This document shows positions 52,849 through 64,000 of a stretch of DNA of 64,000 bases, one piece after another. The stretch spans positions 20,724,658 through 20,788,657 of the forward strand of contig NC_091227.1 in NCBI RefSeq assembly GCF_040958095.1, read 5' to 3'. The notes beneath the pieces were generated by a model that searched no databases, was not told where the DNA came from, and saw only the letters and a list, made by a program, of their open reading frames with translations. Every line of letters begins with the position of its first letter. Within the stretch, counting starts at the first letter, position 1. The translations under genes and the position numbers were made by a program. This DNA comes from Procambarus clarkii (Eukaryota > Arthropoda > Malacostraca > Decapoda > Cambaridae).

Positions 52849-55800
52849 GTAAGCTCGCCTTCCTCTCCTCCAGGGGGTGGGAAGACTCTGTGGCTGTGTA
52901 TTTACCCGTTGGGGAATGTGGGCGTGAATCAGGCGCTGGGGGGCGGATCTCTCCCCGGGTCAAGCCAGCCAGCTAGCTCCCAGGTACCTGGGTGCTGGGG
53001 TCACTTTGTGGCTAGTCTGTGTCGTGGGCTAGCTCTTGTGGTGTGTGTGTGTGGCTAGTCTGTGTAGTGGGATAGCTCTTGTGGTGTGTGGTATACGTGA
53101 TATAACTCGAGTTGTAGGGTATGGTTTTTTGTGGATACATTCTGAATGGGCATATACCTTTATTCGGATTCTTGTCTTGTGATATAACCTCGAATATAAC
53201 CATTTTGTCTACGGGGTGTCATTCAAAACGGCACCTATAGTATTATGACGTTTTGATTTAAAGTGTTCGTATTGGATCATGGAAGTTGATGGTACAGTGG
53301 AGGCCTTGCTTCTTGCAGGTCAACGTTTAATCCCTGATGGTTCAAGCGGATGGGTACCATTCCTTCCCTCTACCCTGTCCTAGATCCCTGTCTTTGTATT
53401 CCCATCCGAGTACTATATACTCATGTTGGCTTGGCGTTTTCTCATTGTTACTTTTAATTTTCTGGCTTGATCTTTGAGTGGGAGGGGTGCAGCATTGGCA
53501 TGTCCAGGAATTAGCATGGACGTATTTTTTCCTACTGGCTTGATTTTTTGTTACCGAGTTGTTATACAGTGGATAGCTACATGGTTCGGTGTTTTGGTCT
53601 TATGAGGGTAAGGTGAGGCTGATGAGGGAGGATGTGGACCTCGATAAAAGCCTATCATGTATAAATACATTCTGGCTTCCTGTCCCGACAGTGAATTATT
53701 ATTTTATATGGTGTGAAGATTTATGATTTGATTTACATACTATACATTGACATCTTGCTTAATTGAAGTTTAGATGAAATATAAAGTTACAAACATCAAA
53801 GGTTTTCATGATTTTCCAGGTTAGATATGTGGCTTTAACAAATAAGAAAAATTTATAAAATTGTGATTTTAAATTTAAATGCAAAATGCCATCATCTGAA
53901 ATTTTATATTATGCAGTACATGCATACAAGTTTTTCCTGTAATTTAGACATTGGAATACTGTATGTGCAAATAAGTTTTCTAAATTTTTGCTAATAAATT
54001 CCAACCCATCCTCCTGTTTAGATAGTACTTTTTGTAGCCGTGTACCAGAGTACAAATATTGACGTACAAGGAAATTAGATAGTAAAATTTAGTATTTATA
54101 GAGTAAAAAAAACAAAAACAAAAAAAAAAACTGAAGTATTCCAAGGCTTAATTTAGCATATATTTGTATTATATTAAGCCTCAGATAGCATGTGTTAGGC
54201 ATAGGAATGTTAGGTTAGTTTAGGTTGATTTTGCAACCTAAATACAAAACCTTTTCCGGTTTGTTCAAATTTAATAGTAACGATTTCCACTTTCTAATTG
54301 TCCATTACATCGTATATGTACTTTGGTCCTCATCGTTACTATAAGTACTAACTAAATAGGAGGATGGGCTTTAAAATCAAACTACAGTAATTATGGTATA
54401 AAAAATAGCAAAAATGGCAAATGCCATTGCAATGGTAATTCCTCTGTGTTGGAAGGCTGTGACCAGTTGAACCCTTCAAGCAAGACATGACTGCTCTAAA
54501 TTATGTGCCATCATATTTCCTACAATTACGTAAGATACAAGTGGAATAGGTCATCACTGGTCGAACAGTACAATCTAATTTTTCCTCTGCAGGGTTCTGA
54601 ACCCTTGTGAGAGCAAGACATTCAAAAGGAAATGGGAACCCATACCCTGCAACTAGCACTGTTTTCTCAGGAGTAATTAAAGAATCATCTGATGTCATTA
54701 TGGGCCGTGCCATTTCAATTAACATAATTAAAATGTTAATGATCAGTGTTAAGCTATTATTTTTGCCCTTGTATAAAAATAATTTACTTGAAACTTAGTT
54801 TTCAGTCACTTTTAAGTTTAAATGATTTATAAATGAAGTTTTTAAATTAACTAACAAACACCTAAGATACTGGCTGTCTGCGGGATAAGTTTTGGCCTAG
54901 TCCAAGAGATCGTTACAAAATGGAGTTTCATAAAAATGTGCAAACTGTAAATTACAGTTATACCTACCTTTTGTAAAACAATACATCAGTATGAGGTTGC
55001 ATCCTGGGGAGGGTCAGTAATTTGACCCTGGAGGGGGGGTTGGCCTCAATATAAGCTTAACATGTACTCTCTGTATATACTGGCTGCCTTTCCCTCGCCA
55101 CAATGAATTATATTGTTTCACTATGGTGGATATGTCGGTCTGTGGGCTGCTCCAAGCAGCAACCTGTTGGACCAAGTTATCACAAGTTGAGTCTGGCTCC
55201 GGGCTGGGCTTGAGGAGCAGAACAACTCCCAGAACCCACTTTGGGTATACAGTACTGTATTTGAAGAATTTTACAATTGATTTGGTTTAGTTTCATGTGC
55301 AACTTTAGGTAACAATTTTCTTTTGCCCTGAGGGGCAGATGGTCTTCAAATTTGACAACTGCTGAATATCCTTTGTACAAGTGAGATAAGGGTTTTATTT
55401 TTCATTGTTTTTTGCTCGTCAGTATATGTCTCGGAAATAGAAATTGAAATTTCAAGTATTTCAAATATAGGCTAAATCTTTACTGTAAGAAAGTAAATAT
55501 CACAAGGTGCCCATTAATGACACAAAATATATTTCAGATTAAGAATGTTGGAGGAAGGCTCTTTGTCAGGGATGTCATCAGGGGCATCAACACCCGAGCC
55601 ACAAGCCCCATTCACACCAAAGTTCAGTGTCCGATTGAGTGATCGTGTCACCAAAGATGGTGACAGTGTAAAGTTTACTCTTCAAGTTTCACAGGTAGCT
55701 ATGATTGTGTATGGTATGTATGCATGTGCCGTACATTTGCTTATAGTTGTATGTTTTACTTGTTTATACTAGAGTGCCACCATCTTTAGTGGCTGTGGCA

Positions 55801-58800
55801 AGGACAGGAAGCTAATCACCTGTGGCAACCCCATTACCCACCATTAATCTTGCATTAAGCTTACAATTAACCATGCATTCCCAGGCATTAAAGGAGAGGG
55901 TGACTGGGCTGCAAAACACTTATCAAATTTTGTCCTGTTAAAATTTCAAGTCTTGTATCTGGGGCCTGCATATGCTCTGACCCCAGAAAGCAGAAGCAGC
56001 ATCTTAAGACTGTGTGGAATATGCATTATCTACTAGTTTGCCCTCCCCCACTTCCCCCCTTGTCTGGGGAAGGAGGGAGCCAGCCTGGGTCAGCCGTGCC
56101 TCGCACAGGTTAGTTCTATAATGATAAAACCCGCCTACGACCTGGGAGAGGAAGGGTGTCAGGGAGCCTCCAAGGATCACCCAGAAACTGCCATTTTATT
56201 ACATTCAACGCTGGTTTTATGTGGGGAGCCACATCAGCTTCCAGAAGCTAACTACCCACAGAGAAGGACAAAAGGGCACTCGCCTAAGAGACGGCAGCAC
56301 TGCAGGTATCAAGTCGAAGGAGAGATTAACCTCCGCAACACATGGCCACAGAGAATCAGGGATGTTAACGAGATACCTGGCAGCCAAGACCCTGTTCGAC
56401 CTCCAAAACCCCCTGGGCCTGAATATTGGCCCAAGACATACAACATTACTAAAGGCAGCCGTCACGGCGACATACTTTCGGACATCATGGGCATGAGGGT
56501 AGCCCACAGGCTGGCTGGTCTTAATAACACTGCAGACAACCTGAGAAATGTGAGCCCTGGAACAGGGTCATATTTGGCCTATCTGCATAGTGGGCCATGC
56601 AGATGTTTTCGTACCACCTGGGTGCAGTGCAGATGTTTGGCATTGTTCATAATACAGAAGATGGCAGAGTAGGATAAGTTACTGAATTGATGCACAAAAA
56701 GGTACTTGAGAAGCATTCAGATGAACGAGTGTTCATATAAAGAGTATTTGTATAATGGGGACCTCCTGTAGTTTGAAGTGCTTTTGACTAACCAAAAGTG
56801 TATGAACCTAGACCTGTCGACATAACCTAATGAGACTGATGGTGCATTGGCCTTGATAGGTTACATGAGCTGGTCTAGGTTTATATGCTTGTGGTTAGGT
56901 AAAAATGCTTCAAATTAAATACTATATCAAAATGTGAGAATAACATTCTATAAAAGTGCTTTAGAATATCATATGCTTTATGTATGTATACAATAATTAA
57001 TTAGTAAATAGCCACTAGACAAGGGAAGCTTCCAAATTGAAGAGCTTTAATTCTTTCAAAGCATTTTAATTTTGATGCTAGTATCAGTAGTGTTCAAATC
57101 GAGATGCATTGTGTTGAGGATGGGTTCTGAGTACAATACATATGCAAAATAGCTCACAAGATTGTGTGTGTGTGTGTGTGTGTGTGGGGGATGGGGTTCT
57201 CAAGTCTATTGTGACACAATCGACTTGAGAATGGTCCAGGACAGACCGAAATATCGTCGTCCCTTCACCTTCTAGTGTGTGGTCTGGTCAACGTACTTTA
57301 GCCACGTTATTGTGACTCATCGCCTGCATACTATTAGGTGACTTATAGTGGAGCTATTTTAAGTTTATTATGTTTTATAGGGCAATTTCACCAACTCGTT
57401 AAAATTGTCATTATGTAAAGGAGCGTTTTCAGCCGGTAATTCTTTTCATCATTTTCAGAATGGCCTTACAATTCAGATGCTGGAAAGAGAATATGAAGAC
57501 TTTGAATACCTAGATCATTGTGTTACAACAAGTCAACCCTTGCATGGTCTAATCATTCCACCAATTCCACAGCGTTCTGCAATAGGTTCGCATACTTTGT
57601 ATTGAACAGCTAGTGAGAAAATCACTCTTATTAATATAGACATATTATTTATTACATAATTAGATTTTTTGGATTTTCCTAGTTATTTTGCTATGATCAG
57701 TGTATTTGTTGCTGCACATAATTAATTTCTTCTGAAAGATCATTAGTGCATGTAAGAAGTTATGCCTGTATAAATTAGTAGACGGGGGTGCATATTGAAA
57801 CAAATTGTCTTTCCCCAAGCTTAAATGTTATTGTCTTTCATGAAGCTTTAATGTTATTTTTCTTAAGATAATTATAGTTTGCAACATATACCCATGATAA
57901 TCATACCTTAAATAAGTACAGTATAATGATAAATTAAAATATTTCTTATTGTTAATATACACAATGCTATATACTGTATTTATATACAGTATATAGCATT
58001 GCTATATACTGTATTTATATACAGTATATAGCATTGCTATATACTGTATTTATATACAGTATATATGTACAGTATATACATCCACGGTACCACAGTACCG
58101 TGGATGTAACTTTTCATTCACCTTGGGCACTAGAAGCCTTGAACACCCGACCTCCAGCATGGGGGGAGAGGGAGACACTGGATCTACTAGGCTTGCCCAG
58201 TAGTGCAGTTGATAGTTTCTGCCTCCCATGCCGGAGGTTGGGGGCTCAAGGCTCCTAGTGCCCAAGGTGAATGAAATGTTTAGTAGAATTAAATGTAGAT
58301 TTAACATTTGGTGAAACCTGTTATAAATGAGTTTTATGACTGTCTCCTTCAGATCCTTATAATGCAGAGATACAGTCCAGAAGATTAATGGGAAAAGGTT
58401 CAAAGACACTGATAGCAGATGAGTTTCATAAAGATTGTCACCAGCTGCAAAAGTGAGTAATATAGTCATATTTTTATAAAAAAATATAAATATTCCTAGA
58501 GTGCAAATTAAGTTCTTTCATCTGATTAAATTTGAGGAAAGTTGATATTAGTGAAAAAAAAAATTGTAGAGAATTTTTTTTCTCCCCATTTTTTTCTAGA
58601 TAACCCTCTTAAAAGTGAGAGGTTTCGTAAAAGGTAAAAGTGAGATTTTAATCCTGGGCAGGGTTAAGTGCTTCAGCACTGTTCCTTCACTCAGTTTGTC
58701 TGTGCCTGCATCAGTACCTGGCCTGAGGCCTAAATCTCAACAGTCATAATATCAATAGGTCCTAATTCATCCCTGTTATTGGGACAAAATAATCATAATC

Positions 58801-61800
58801 ACAGTGCACTGAGGTGGCTAACATTTTACTTTTGTACCGTTGGTTGTTAACTAATGGTTGTTAACTAGGTATGAAACTGTGATAGTTTAGATCATTGTTA
58901 CTTTGCTGCAAACATCTGACTTTCAGAATCCTTACTCTTTTCTTTTTTTCCTGGCAGATACCTAGAGTTGCTCCTCTCACATCCTGTTTTGGGAAAGAAT
59001 GAAAAATTGCATGACTTTTTGACTACAAAGGATGCTCCTCCTAGGACAAAGGTATAAAATGCTAATTCATTTATCAGTATAAAAAGGAAATTAAAAGTTC
59101 GGCCTAAATTCCATGTAGCCTGGGTTTTTTTGTGTAGTGTAAAATGTATTAATTAACATATATAAAAATACTGTCTAAATTACATTTAAATATCCTAGAA
59201 ATATGTATATTTGTTCTCAAATAATGACCACAAATTATTTTTTTATGTTCGTGAATATATTTTAATAAAACCCTGTTTGTATTTGAAAAATTATGAATAT
59301 ATTCCATAATTACAAAATTATTAATATATTTAATATGCAATACAGTAATTTACTGAAATTATAGAGAAATCTTCTTTTAAATTACAATCTGGTTAAATTA
59401 AGTCTTCATTCCCCCTAGAGAAAAATTTTGTGCTCAAATTGGATATAAAAATAGTTAATAACTTTGCAAAAGCCTATGATATAAATGTAGCGAGACTCGG
59501 TATTGTATTAACTATTGGAACGATACTCAGTAGATGCCTTTGTGACATATCCTACACAGTAATGTTTATTTTCATGGCAGAGTAAGAGTTAGACGTTGCA
59601 AGAACTAGCATACACTGCATCAATGCTTAACGAGTCCGGTGTTACTATTAATGGTTCCACAGTCGTACTTATCATGATACCATTTCACATGACTTGGTAG
59701 CAAAACAATTGTGGAAACATATGGTGGAACAAGCAAAGTGCTGTACAATAGTTGCTGAATTAAACAAAAAACTTTTTCAAAAGTGATTTTAGTACAGAAT
59801 GTGTTTGAGTATGTTCCATCATTTTTATTACAAAAAGCATAATAATAATAATTTATTTTATTTTTATTTACTTATTTATATATATACAAGAGTTCTTACA
59901 TTCCTGTAAAGCTACTAGCACACACAGCGTTTCGGGCAGGTCCTTAATCTAATTTTTTTCCCAGAATACGACCCGCCAAATCGTTTAACAACCAGGTACC
60001 CATTCACTGCTGGGTGAACAGAGGCTTCAGTTAAGGATTGGCACCCGGTCAATCCTCCCCGACCAGGATATGAATCCAGGCCAAAGTACTTGTGAAGCAC
60101 CGGGAAAGTGTTTTACCACTGTGCCACGGGAACTGCATGACTGATATAGCACCAGGAACAAGAAGTCAAACAAAGGTGTCCACCAGACCATAAATAATAA
60201 TTTGTAGTTCCAAGATATTAACAGTGCGAAGACGGTCAAAATCATAGGAAGAATGAATTGTGGTCTTTATTTCATTTGGTCCAGTTAATTTTAAAATCTT
60301 TGATGTTAGTCTAAACTTCTTTTCCCATTAGCCTGTGTTCTCTGTTCATATTATATTTGTATAGGAATAGAGCAAAAAGCTGTTAGCAGTTAGGTTTCGG
60401 ATGTTTAGTAATCTTCTTTTCCTATAATTCATGTGTGTTATATCAAAGCATTTCGTTCAGCCAGATTTCATAATGAACACTTAGTCTTTACTTATGCACA
60501 AAAGTCTTTTATCAGTAAAATACACCGAAATATATTTTCTTTAAAGGTCAAAAAAGGGTTGATAAGCAGACTGTCTGATAGCCTTGATTCTCGGAAGTCA
60601 TCATATCCTGACAGTGAAGAGTTCTTTCAAAAGGAACGTGATTGGGTTGCTAAATATCAACCAGCAATTGCCAATGCCAGTGATGCCTTTAACAAGATAA
60701 TATATGCTCAGCTTAGTAAGTACAGTAAATTATGCTTTTATTTTTTTCAAAGTATTGTACAGTATACCCTGGAAACACAAACCGAAACTGTCTCTATTTT
60801 CCGCTTGTTACAACTTGTAATAAAGATGTTACATCTTGGCTTAACGTGCTTATGACGTATTAGAACGTTGTTACAACTTGATATATTGGTTGTTATAACT
60901 GGTTAGGAAGTGTTAAAACTTGTTCGAACGTTGTACCAACGTCGTAGTTTCGGTGTGTGTTTGGCGGGTAGTACTTGTATTGAGTGCTGGTACTGTGTGC
61001 AGGTTTTTGTTGATGTAGATGAGTAATTTTAAAATTTCATTGTTGCATCCTAATTAAATTAAACATTTGTTGCTTTATAATTCCAAAGATCATAATTCTG
61101 AAGAGATGCAGCAGAGCAATAAGTATTGCTCGTAGTGGAGATTAGGGAGGCTTAGAAGAGAGGAACCAGAGTTGACATTGAAGGGAAAGTGTATAATGAC
61201 TTAAAATAAATTATATACGCTCTAGATGTATTCTCATATTGTATATGCAAACTGTATTTGAGAGTTTAGTATGTAAATTTCCTTGTTTTGTTGCATTAAA
61301 AATAAAGTAGGTAAATGACAGGTTATGAATGTAATTTATAAGTGCATTTGTTTTGAATATTATAAATAATGTTATTCATACTAATAATCTGATTTGTTTC
61401 GACATACTGTGTAGATATGTACATTTACATAACTAAATGCTGTCATTTTTGATGCAGGGATAGGTCACCAGCTGGAACACATTGTCACAGCCCTCAAGTT
61501 AAGCAGCTGTCCTAATGATGTGGTCCACAACAAACAGTTCAATATTATTAATATACTTTTCCTGGAGTGTATGGATAGCATAAAGGTTAGTAACTTTTAT
61601 ACCCTATAACCATATTAACCCCTGAGCTGCTCGCTTGTTATTCCTTAACAATGCCCCGATTGCATGAGAAAATCAAATTTCCCTAACAAAGTTTTTCTTT
61701 CAAATATTGTTACTGAAAAAATGTGTTCCCTGACCACAGGAAAAATAATAAAATTGAATACAACTTGCTATGGCTCTGAATGAGCGAAGATATCTAGTAA

Positions 61801-63342
61801 TGACTACTAATTCATGCCTAGTCCTGCAGTGAGCATTGCGGCGGCTTTGTGCGAGCTGCTGCGAATAAATTTATTACAATTTATTTTCACTGTAACTTAC
61901 TAGTTTTTTTCCCACTGTTTATGTTCACTATGGTGTCACTTTTTTGTAAAACAATCAAATGTGTGGAACATTGATAAGCAGAAATATATGAGTGCCTGTC
62001 TAATGTGTGCATCAAAATATTTTATTTACCGTTTCCAGTAGATGGAATATATTTTATTTTGTGCAGCAGGAACCTTCTTAGAAAGCCAGTCTCTCTGGAG
62101 TACCATGAGGCAATGTTGGGTCCTGAATGCCTCTGTTCGACAGAAATGTCTTTACTAAACTTTGTTAGTAATAGGGGTCAGAATGGCAAGTCTGAACACA
62201 CAGTTGGTTTACAGCCTGATTTCACCATTTACATATAACTGTTCACCATGGTTACATCAACAAGGTTGAAAAACATCATCTTGGTCCACTTGACAGTTGA
62301 ATGTACACACTTAACAGCACTAACCATCATGCCGCATTTATCAACCAAGCACATGTATAATTATTTATTTGTTTATTTATATATATACAAGAGTTCTTAC
62401 ATTCTTGTACGGCCACTAGCATGCATAGCATTTCGGCATGTCCTTAATCCTAATTTTCACACACACACACATTCCCGAGAAGCAGCCCATAGCAGCTGTC
62501 TAACTCCCAGGTACCTATTTACTGCTAGGTGAACAGGTGCATCAGGGTGAAAGAAAAACTGACCATTTGTTTATGCCTCCACTGGGGATCGAACCCTGAG
62601 TGCTGTCCACTCGGCCATCAGGTCCCTATATGTTATGGTCCATGGCACAATCTGGTTTATATACTGATTCTTATATACTGTTTTGTTGACCTTGCCACTG
62701 TTTACCATCTTGCCAGCTTGAATGGATGTCACTAAATTCACTTCGTGTCTCTCTTTCCAATGCACTGCAAGAATTTTGTTGCTTTTTCCTAGCTGGTATT
62801 CGCCTACTGAAATATTTTTGTCGAACACCAGCATTTCTCTCCTTTGTGACACTATTGTGCACATTCTCTAATATTATGTTCAAGCAGGAACCTAGTTAAC
62901 AAGGGACATGCATAATAGTTTAAACAAAAAATGTGGCCCTTGTTCAGCAGTGGAGGAGCCATCAACGTCTACTACACTGCCTAGAAAACCATGTTGATCA
63001 TTACTGGGAAAGTTTATCCTACAGCTGCCTTGTTTAATCTTAATGTGTTTCATAATTATTTCTACTAGTTACTATACCCTCTAAGCTCAAAATGTTTTAG
63101 ATAGAGATTTTGGTTTTCTTTTACACCACCTATATGCATTTTTTCTTTTTCTTTTTTTTTTTTAGAGTGAAACAGATGATAAGGCAAGCAAGGAAGATAT
63201 CATGCTAGGCACAGTGCAAACTTTATGGCACCGCTACATCCAAGCAGAAAGTGCCATGCTGCTCGATCGTACGTGTTTGATGGTTGACTACCAGTCATCA
63301 AATCGTGCGCTTGATAAGGCTAAACCTAACAGAAAGGAATTG
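52820..63342 (+). CDS. PX-BAR sorting nexin, SNX5/SNX6/SNX32-like, 3'-incomplete
   Basis: Exons 52820-52848, 55538-55694, 57459-57585, 58353-58452, 58958-59051, 60547-60715, 61458-61585 and 63166-63342 give 327 codons in frame; the gene leaves the window. The PX domain spans about residues 35-165: VKFTLQV, LEREYEDFEYLDHC (position of the RRYSDF motif) and GLIIPPIP, the Pro-rich loop, ending SHPVLGKNEKLHDFL. A 25-residue linker leads to the BAR helices, with DRTCLMVDYQSSNRALDKAK matching the SNX5/6/32 YENSNKALDKA segment as I remember it. Proteins of this family dimerise with SNX1/2 and act in endosome-to-Golgi retrieval. The PX domain is diverged from vertebrate SNX5, so the subfamily is tentative. 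The start is either 52820 or the ATG at 55545, in the same frame. Confidence 0.88.
52849..55537. other. Sorting nexin intron 1
   Basis: Mostly AT-rich. Repeat tails at 53625-53712 and 55010-55250, the latter with GGGCTGCTCCAAGCAGCAAC and CAACTCCCAGAACCCAC, a LINE-like 3' tail I recall from decapods. No further exon was found. Confidence 0.5.
55538..55694 (+). CDS. Sorting nexin exon 2
   Basis: Acceptor TTTCAG, donor GTAGCT. Contains MLEEGSLSGM, a Ser/Pro stretch and the first PX strands (FSVRLSDRVTKDGDSVKFTL). Confidence 0.88.
56030..56690. other. GC-richer block in sorting nexin intron 2, probably repeat-derived
   Basis: Even base composition over about 650 bp, with a 183-residue open frame on the + strand (56121-56672) and overlapping frames on both strands. 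No splice sites match the gene and no domain is visible. Most likely part of an old mobile element of unknown class. Confidence 0.4.
57193..57330 (-). mobile_element. Short foldback element, partial copy 3
   Basis: Only one long arm (CTTGAGAATGGTCCAGGACA through GTGTGGTCTGGTCAAC) and the GCCACGTTATTGTGACTCAT tail are present; the other arm is reduced to about 20 bp. A GT microsatellite abuts the short side. It lies in sorting nexin intron 2. Confidence 0.82.
57459..57585 (+). CDS. Sorting nexin exon 3
   Basis: Acceptor TTTTCAG, donor GTTCGC after one base of a split Asp codon. Encodes NGLTIQMLEREYEDF through GLIIPPIPQRSAI, the core of the PX domain. Confidence 0.9.
57963..58075. repeat. Palindromic minisatellite, 3+ copies
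   Basis: The unit of about 35 bp contains TATATACTGTA and TACAGTATATA, so every unit is itself an inverted repeat, joined by GCATTGC. Confidence 0.9.
58115..58273. repeat. Foldback repeat with about 50-bp arms, possibly tRNA-derived
   Basis: The left arm CATTCACCTTGGGCACTAGA and right arm CTAGTGCCCAAGGTGAATG are inverted; GACCTCCAGCATGG pairs with CCATGCCGGAGGTT. TAGTGCAGTTGATAG is box A-like. It lies 80 bp upstream of sorting nexin exon 4. Confidence 0.8.
58353..58452 (+). CDS. Sorting nexin exon 4
   Basis: Acceptor CCTTCAG, donor GTGAGT. Encodes DPYNAEIQSRRLMGKGS through FHKDCHQLQ, the loop and helix of the PX domain. Split codons match both neighbours. Confidence 0.9.
58958..59051 (+). 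CDS. Sorting nexin exon 5
   Basis: Acceptor TGGCAG, donor GTATAA. Encodes YLELLLSHPVLGKNE through PPRTK, the last PX helix. Confidence 0.9.
59052..60546. other. Sorting nexin intron 5
   Basis: AT-rich apart from the SINE at 59870-60135. No extra exon. Confidence 0.55.
59870..60135 (-). mobile_element. tRNA-derived SINE, family 2, with LINE-type tail
   Basis: On the - strand: tRNA-like head GTGGCACAGTGGTAAAACAC (box A) and GGATTCATATCCTGG (box B-like), body with AATGGGTACCTGG, then tail CCCGAAACGCTGTGTGTGCT and ATGTAAGAACTCTTGTATAT. The tail also occurs alone at 62345-62455, so it is shared with another element. Confidence 0.8.
60547..60715 (+). CDS. Sorting nexin exon 6
   Basis: Acceptor TTAAAG, donor GTAAGT. 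Encodes VKKGLISRLSDSLDSRK, linker, then FFQKERDWVAKYQP, the start of the BAR region. The open frame beyond 60715 enters the intron and a mobile element. Confidence 0.9.
60767..60968 (-). mobile_element. TIR element, copy 3 of 3
   Basis: CCCTGGAAACACAAACCGAA to TTCGGTGTGTGTTTGGCGGG, bounded by TA on both sides. Opposite orientation to copy 2. It sits 50 bp after a sorting nexin exon. Confidence 0.87.
61458..61585 (+). CDS. Sorting nexin exon 7
   Basis: Acceptor ATGCAG, donor GTTAGT. Encodes IGHQLEHIVTALKLSS through LECMDSIK, a BAR helix. Confidence 0.88.
62345..62640 (-). mobile_element. LINE-type tail joined to a family 1 SINE
   Basis: 62345-62455 is the ATGTAAGAACTCTTGTATAT/GCATTTCGGCATG tail. 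62460-62640 is a - strand family 1 SINE (box B AGGGTTCGATCCCC, AGGTACCTATTTACTGC). The short CA run between them could be the junction of two insertions. Confidence 0.72.
62641..63165. other. Sorting nexin intron 7, right part
   Basis: Nothing recognised except the pyrimidine tract of the exon 8 acceptor. Confidence 0.6.
63166..63342 (+). CDS. Sorting nexin exon 8 (last in window)
   Basis: Acceptor after a long T tract (TTTAG), donor GTGAGT. Encodes SETDDKASKEDIM through NRALDKAKPNRKEL, the diagnostic BAR segment. At least one more exon is expected to the right. Confidence 0.9.
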
Positions 63343-64000
63343 GTGAGTACCCAGTAGGGAAAACAAATATTTTAATTGTTCATGGATAAATGTGTGTGTG
63401 TTTGGGATATTCATGTGTTTTTGATTTTCCCTTTAACCCTTTTTGTGGGACAACAAAGCTGGTACAGAATAGTCTTGTCTGTACGGCCTAGAATTTACAG
63501 AAATTTGTAAATGTCATAAAATTGTAGAGAATAATTGCATACATTGTCATTACCTCTTTTCTCAAGTTTTGCAAGTGTGGGAGGCATTGCCTCAGAGGAA
63601 AGAAATGTGAATAATATAATGAAAAGGTTTTGAAATTTTAAAGAAAATACGGTACCACTCGTTTGTTCATTATACAATGCGCGTGTGTGTGTGTGTGTAT
63701 ATATGTATGTATATATCTCTCATGGCTAAACACGTACCACCACACTTGACAATTTCATAAGATCAGGTATTCAGTACAGTACTGTATCTCTCGCGAAGCA
63801 TCATACTCGGTACTAACAAATCCATTTGCTACCGCCTTACAAACCACCTCCACCCAGCATTGGCCTCTACCATGTCGTTTACATCATTCATCCCCACCTC
63901 CCACTTCCCCACATACTGTCCACTCACCTTTCAGGCCTTCCCCTCCTATTTTAAAAAGTTGATGTATAGAAGAATCACTATATTATTATTCTTATATACT
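63343..64000 (+). other. Sorting nexin intron 8, to the window edge
   Basis: AT-rich, with a short GT/TA microsatellite at 63680-63715. No exon seen. Confidence 0.55.

Noticed and set aside
52649-53058. Open frames in the GC-rich promoter block as a separate gene
   Set aside because: They read across the donor at 52849 into the intron; CpG-rich DNA has few stops.

Overview
The window is animal nuclear DNA. Split host genes have GT/AG introns, the intergenic and intronic DNA is AT-rich, and short repeats are abundant. The repeat families look like those I remember from decapod crustaceans such as crayfish, lobsters and shrimp: tRNA-derived SINEs, Jockey/CR1-type LINEs, a Penelope-like GIY-YIG element, and short foldback elements. 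I could run no search, so the decapod assignment is inference. There is no bacterial or viral gene organisation, no CRISPR array, and no convincing tRNA or rRNA gene.

Layout. (1) 1-4476, + strand: the 3' end of a gene that starts before the window. It has two possible last coding exons, 1-459 and 3009-3159, each with its own AATAAA downstream. (2) 9274-12815, + strand: a complete four-exon gene for a 257-residue, almost entirely coiled-coil protein that I cannot assign to a family. (3) 21046-34836, - strand: an eight-exon gene for a 529-residue adaptor with Pro-rich and DPF motifs and two C-terminal SH3 domains (SH3D19-like). (4) 36415-46455, + strand: TMEM41A, complete, five coding exons, 251 residues, VTT/DedA family. 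It lies head to head with gene 3 across a compact CCAAT/CRE promoter zone at about 34.85-35.35 kb. (5) 52820 to beyond 63342, + strand: the first eight exons of a PX-BAR sorting nexin closest to SNX5/SNX6/SNX32, running off the right edge. Every splice junction used here is phase-consistent, so the protein models for genes 2-5 are solid.

Three of the five genes have membrane-traffic themes: the SH3/DPF adaptor (endocytic type), TMEM41A (ER lipid scrambling family) and the sorting nexin (endosome-to-Golgi retrieval). I see no evidence that they act together.

The space between exons is mostly repeats or featureless AT-rich DNA. The clearest mobile elements are two 174-178 bp foldback copies with 15- and 12-bp target duplications and a hammerhead-like sequence; a RNase H-type LINE with an 11-bp target duplication; a Jockey-type LINE tail nested in an older CR1-like LINE with an 11-bp target duplication; a 190-202 bp TIR element in three copies; and several inverted pairs of tRNA-derived repeats. 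I found no undescribed multi-gene system. The most novel candidates are the hammerhead-like foldback element and the orphan coiled-coil gene.
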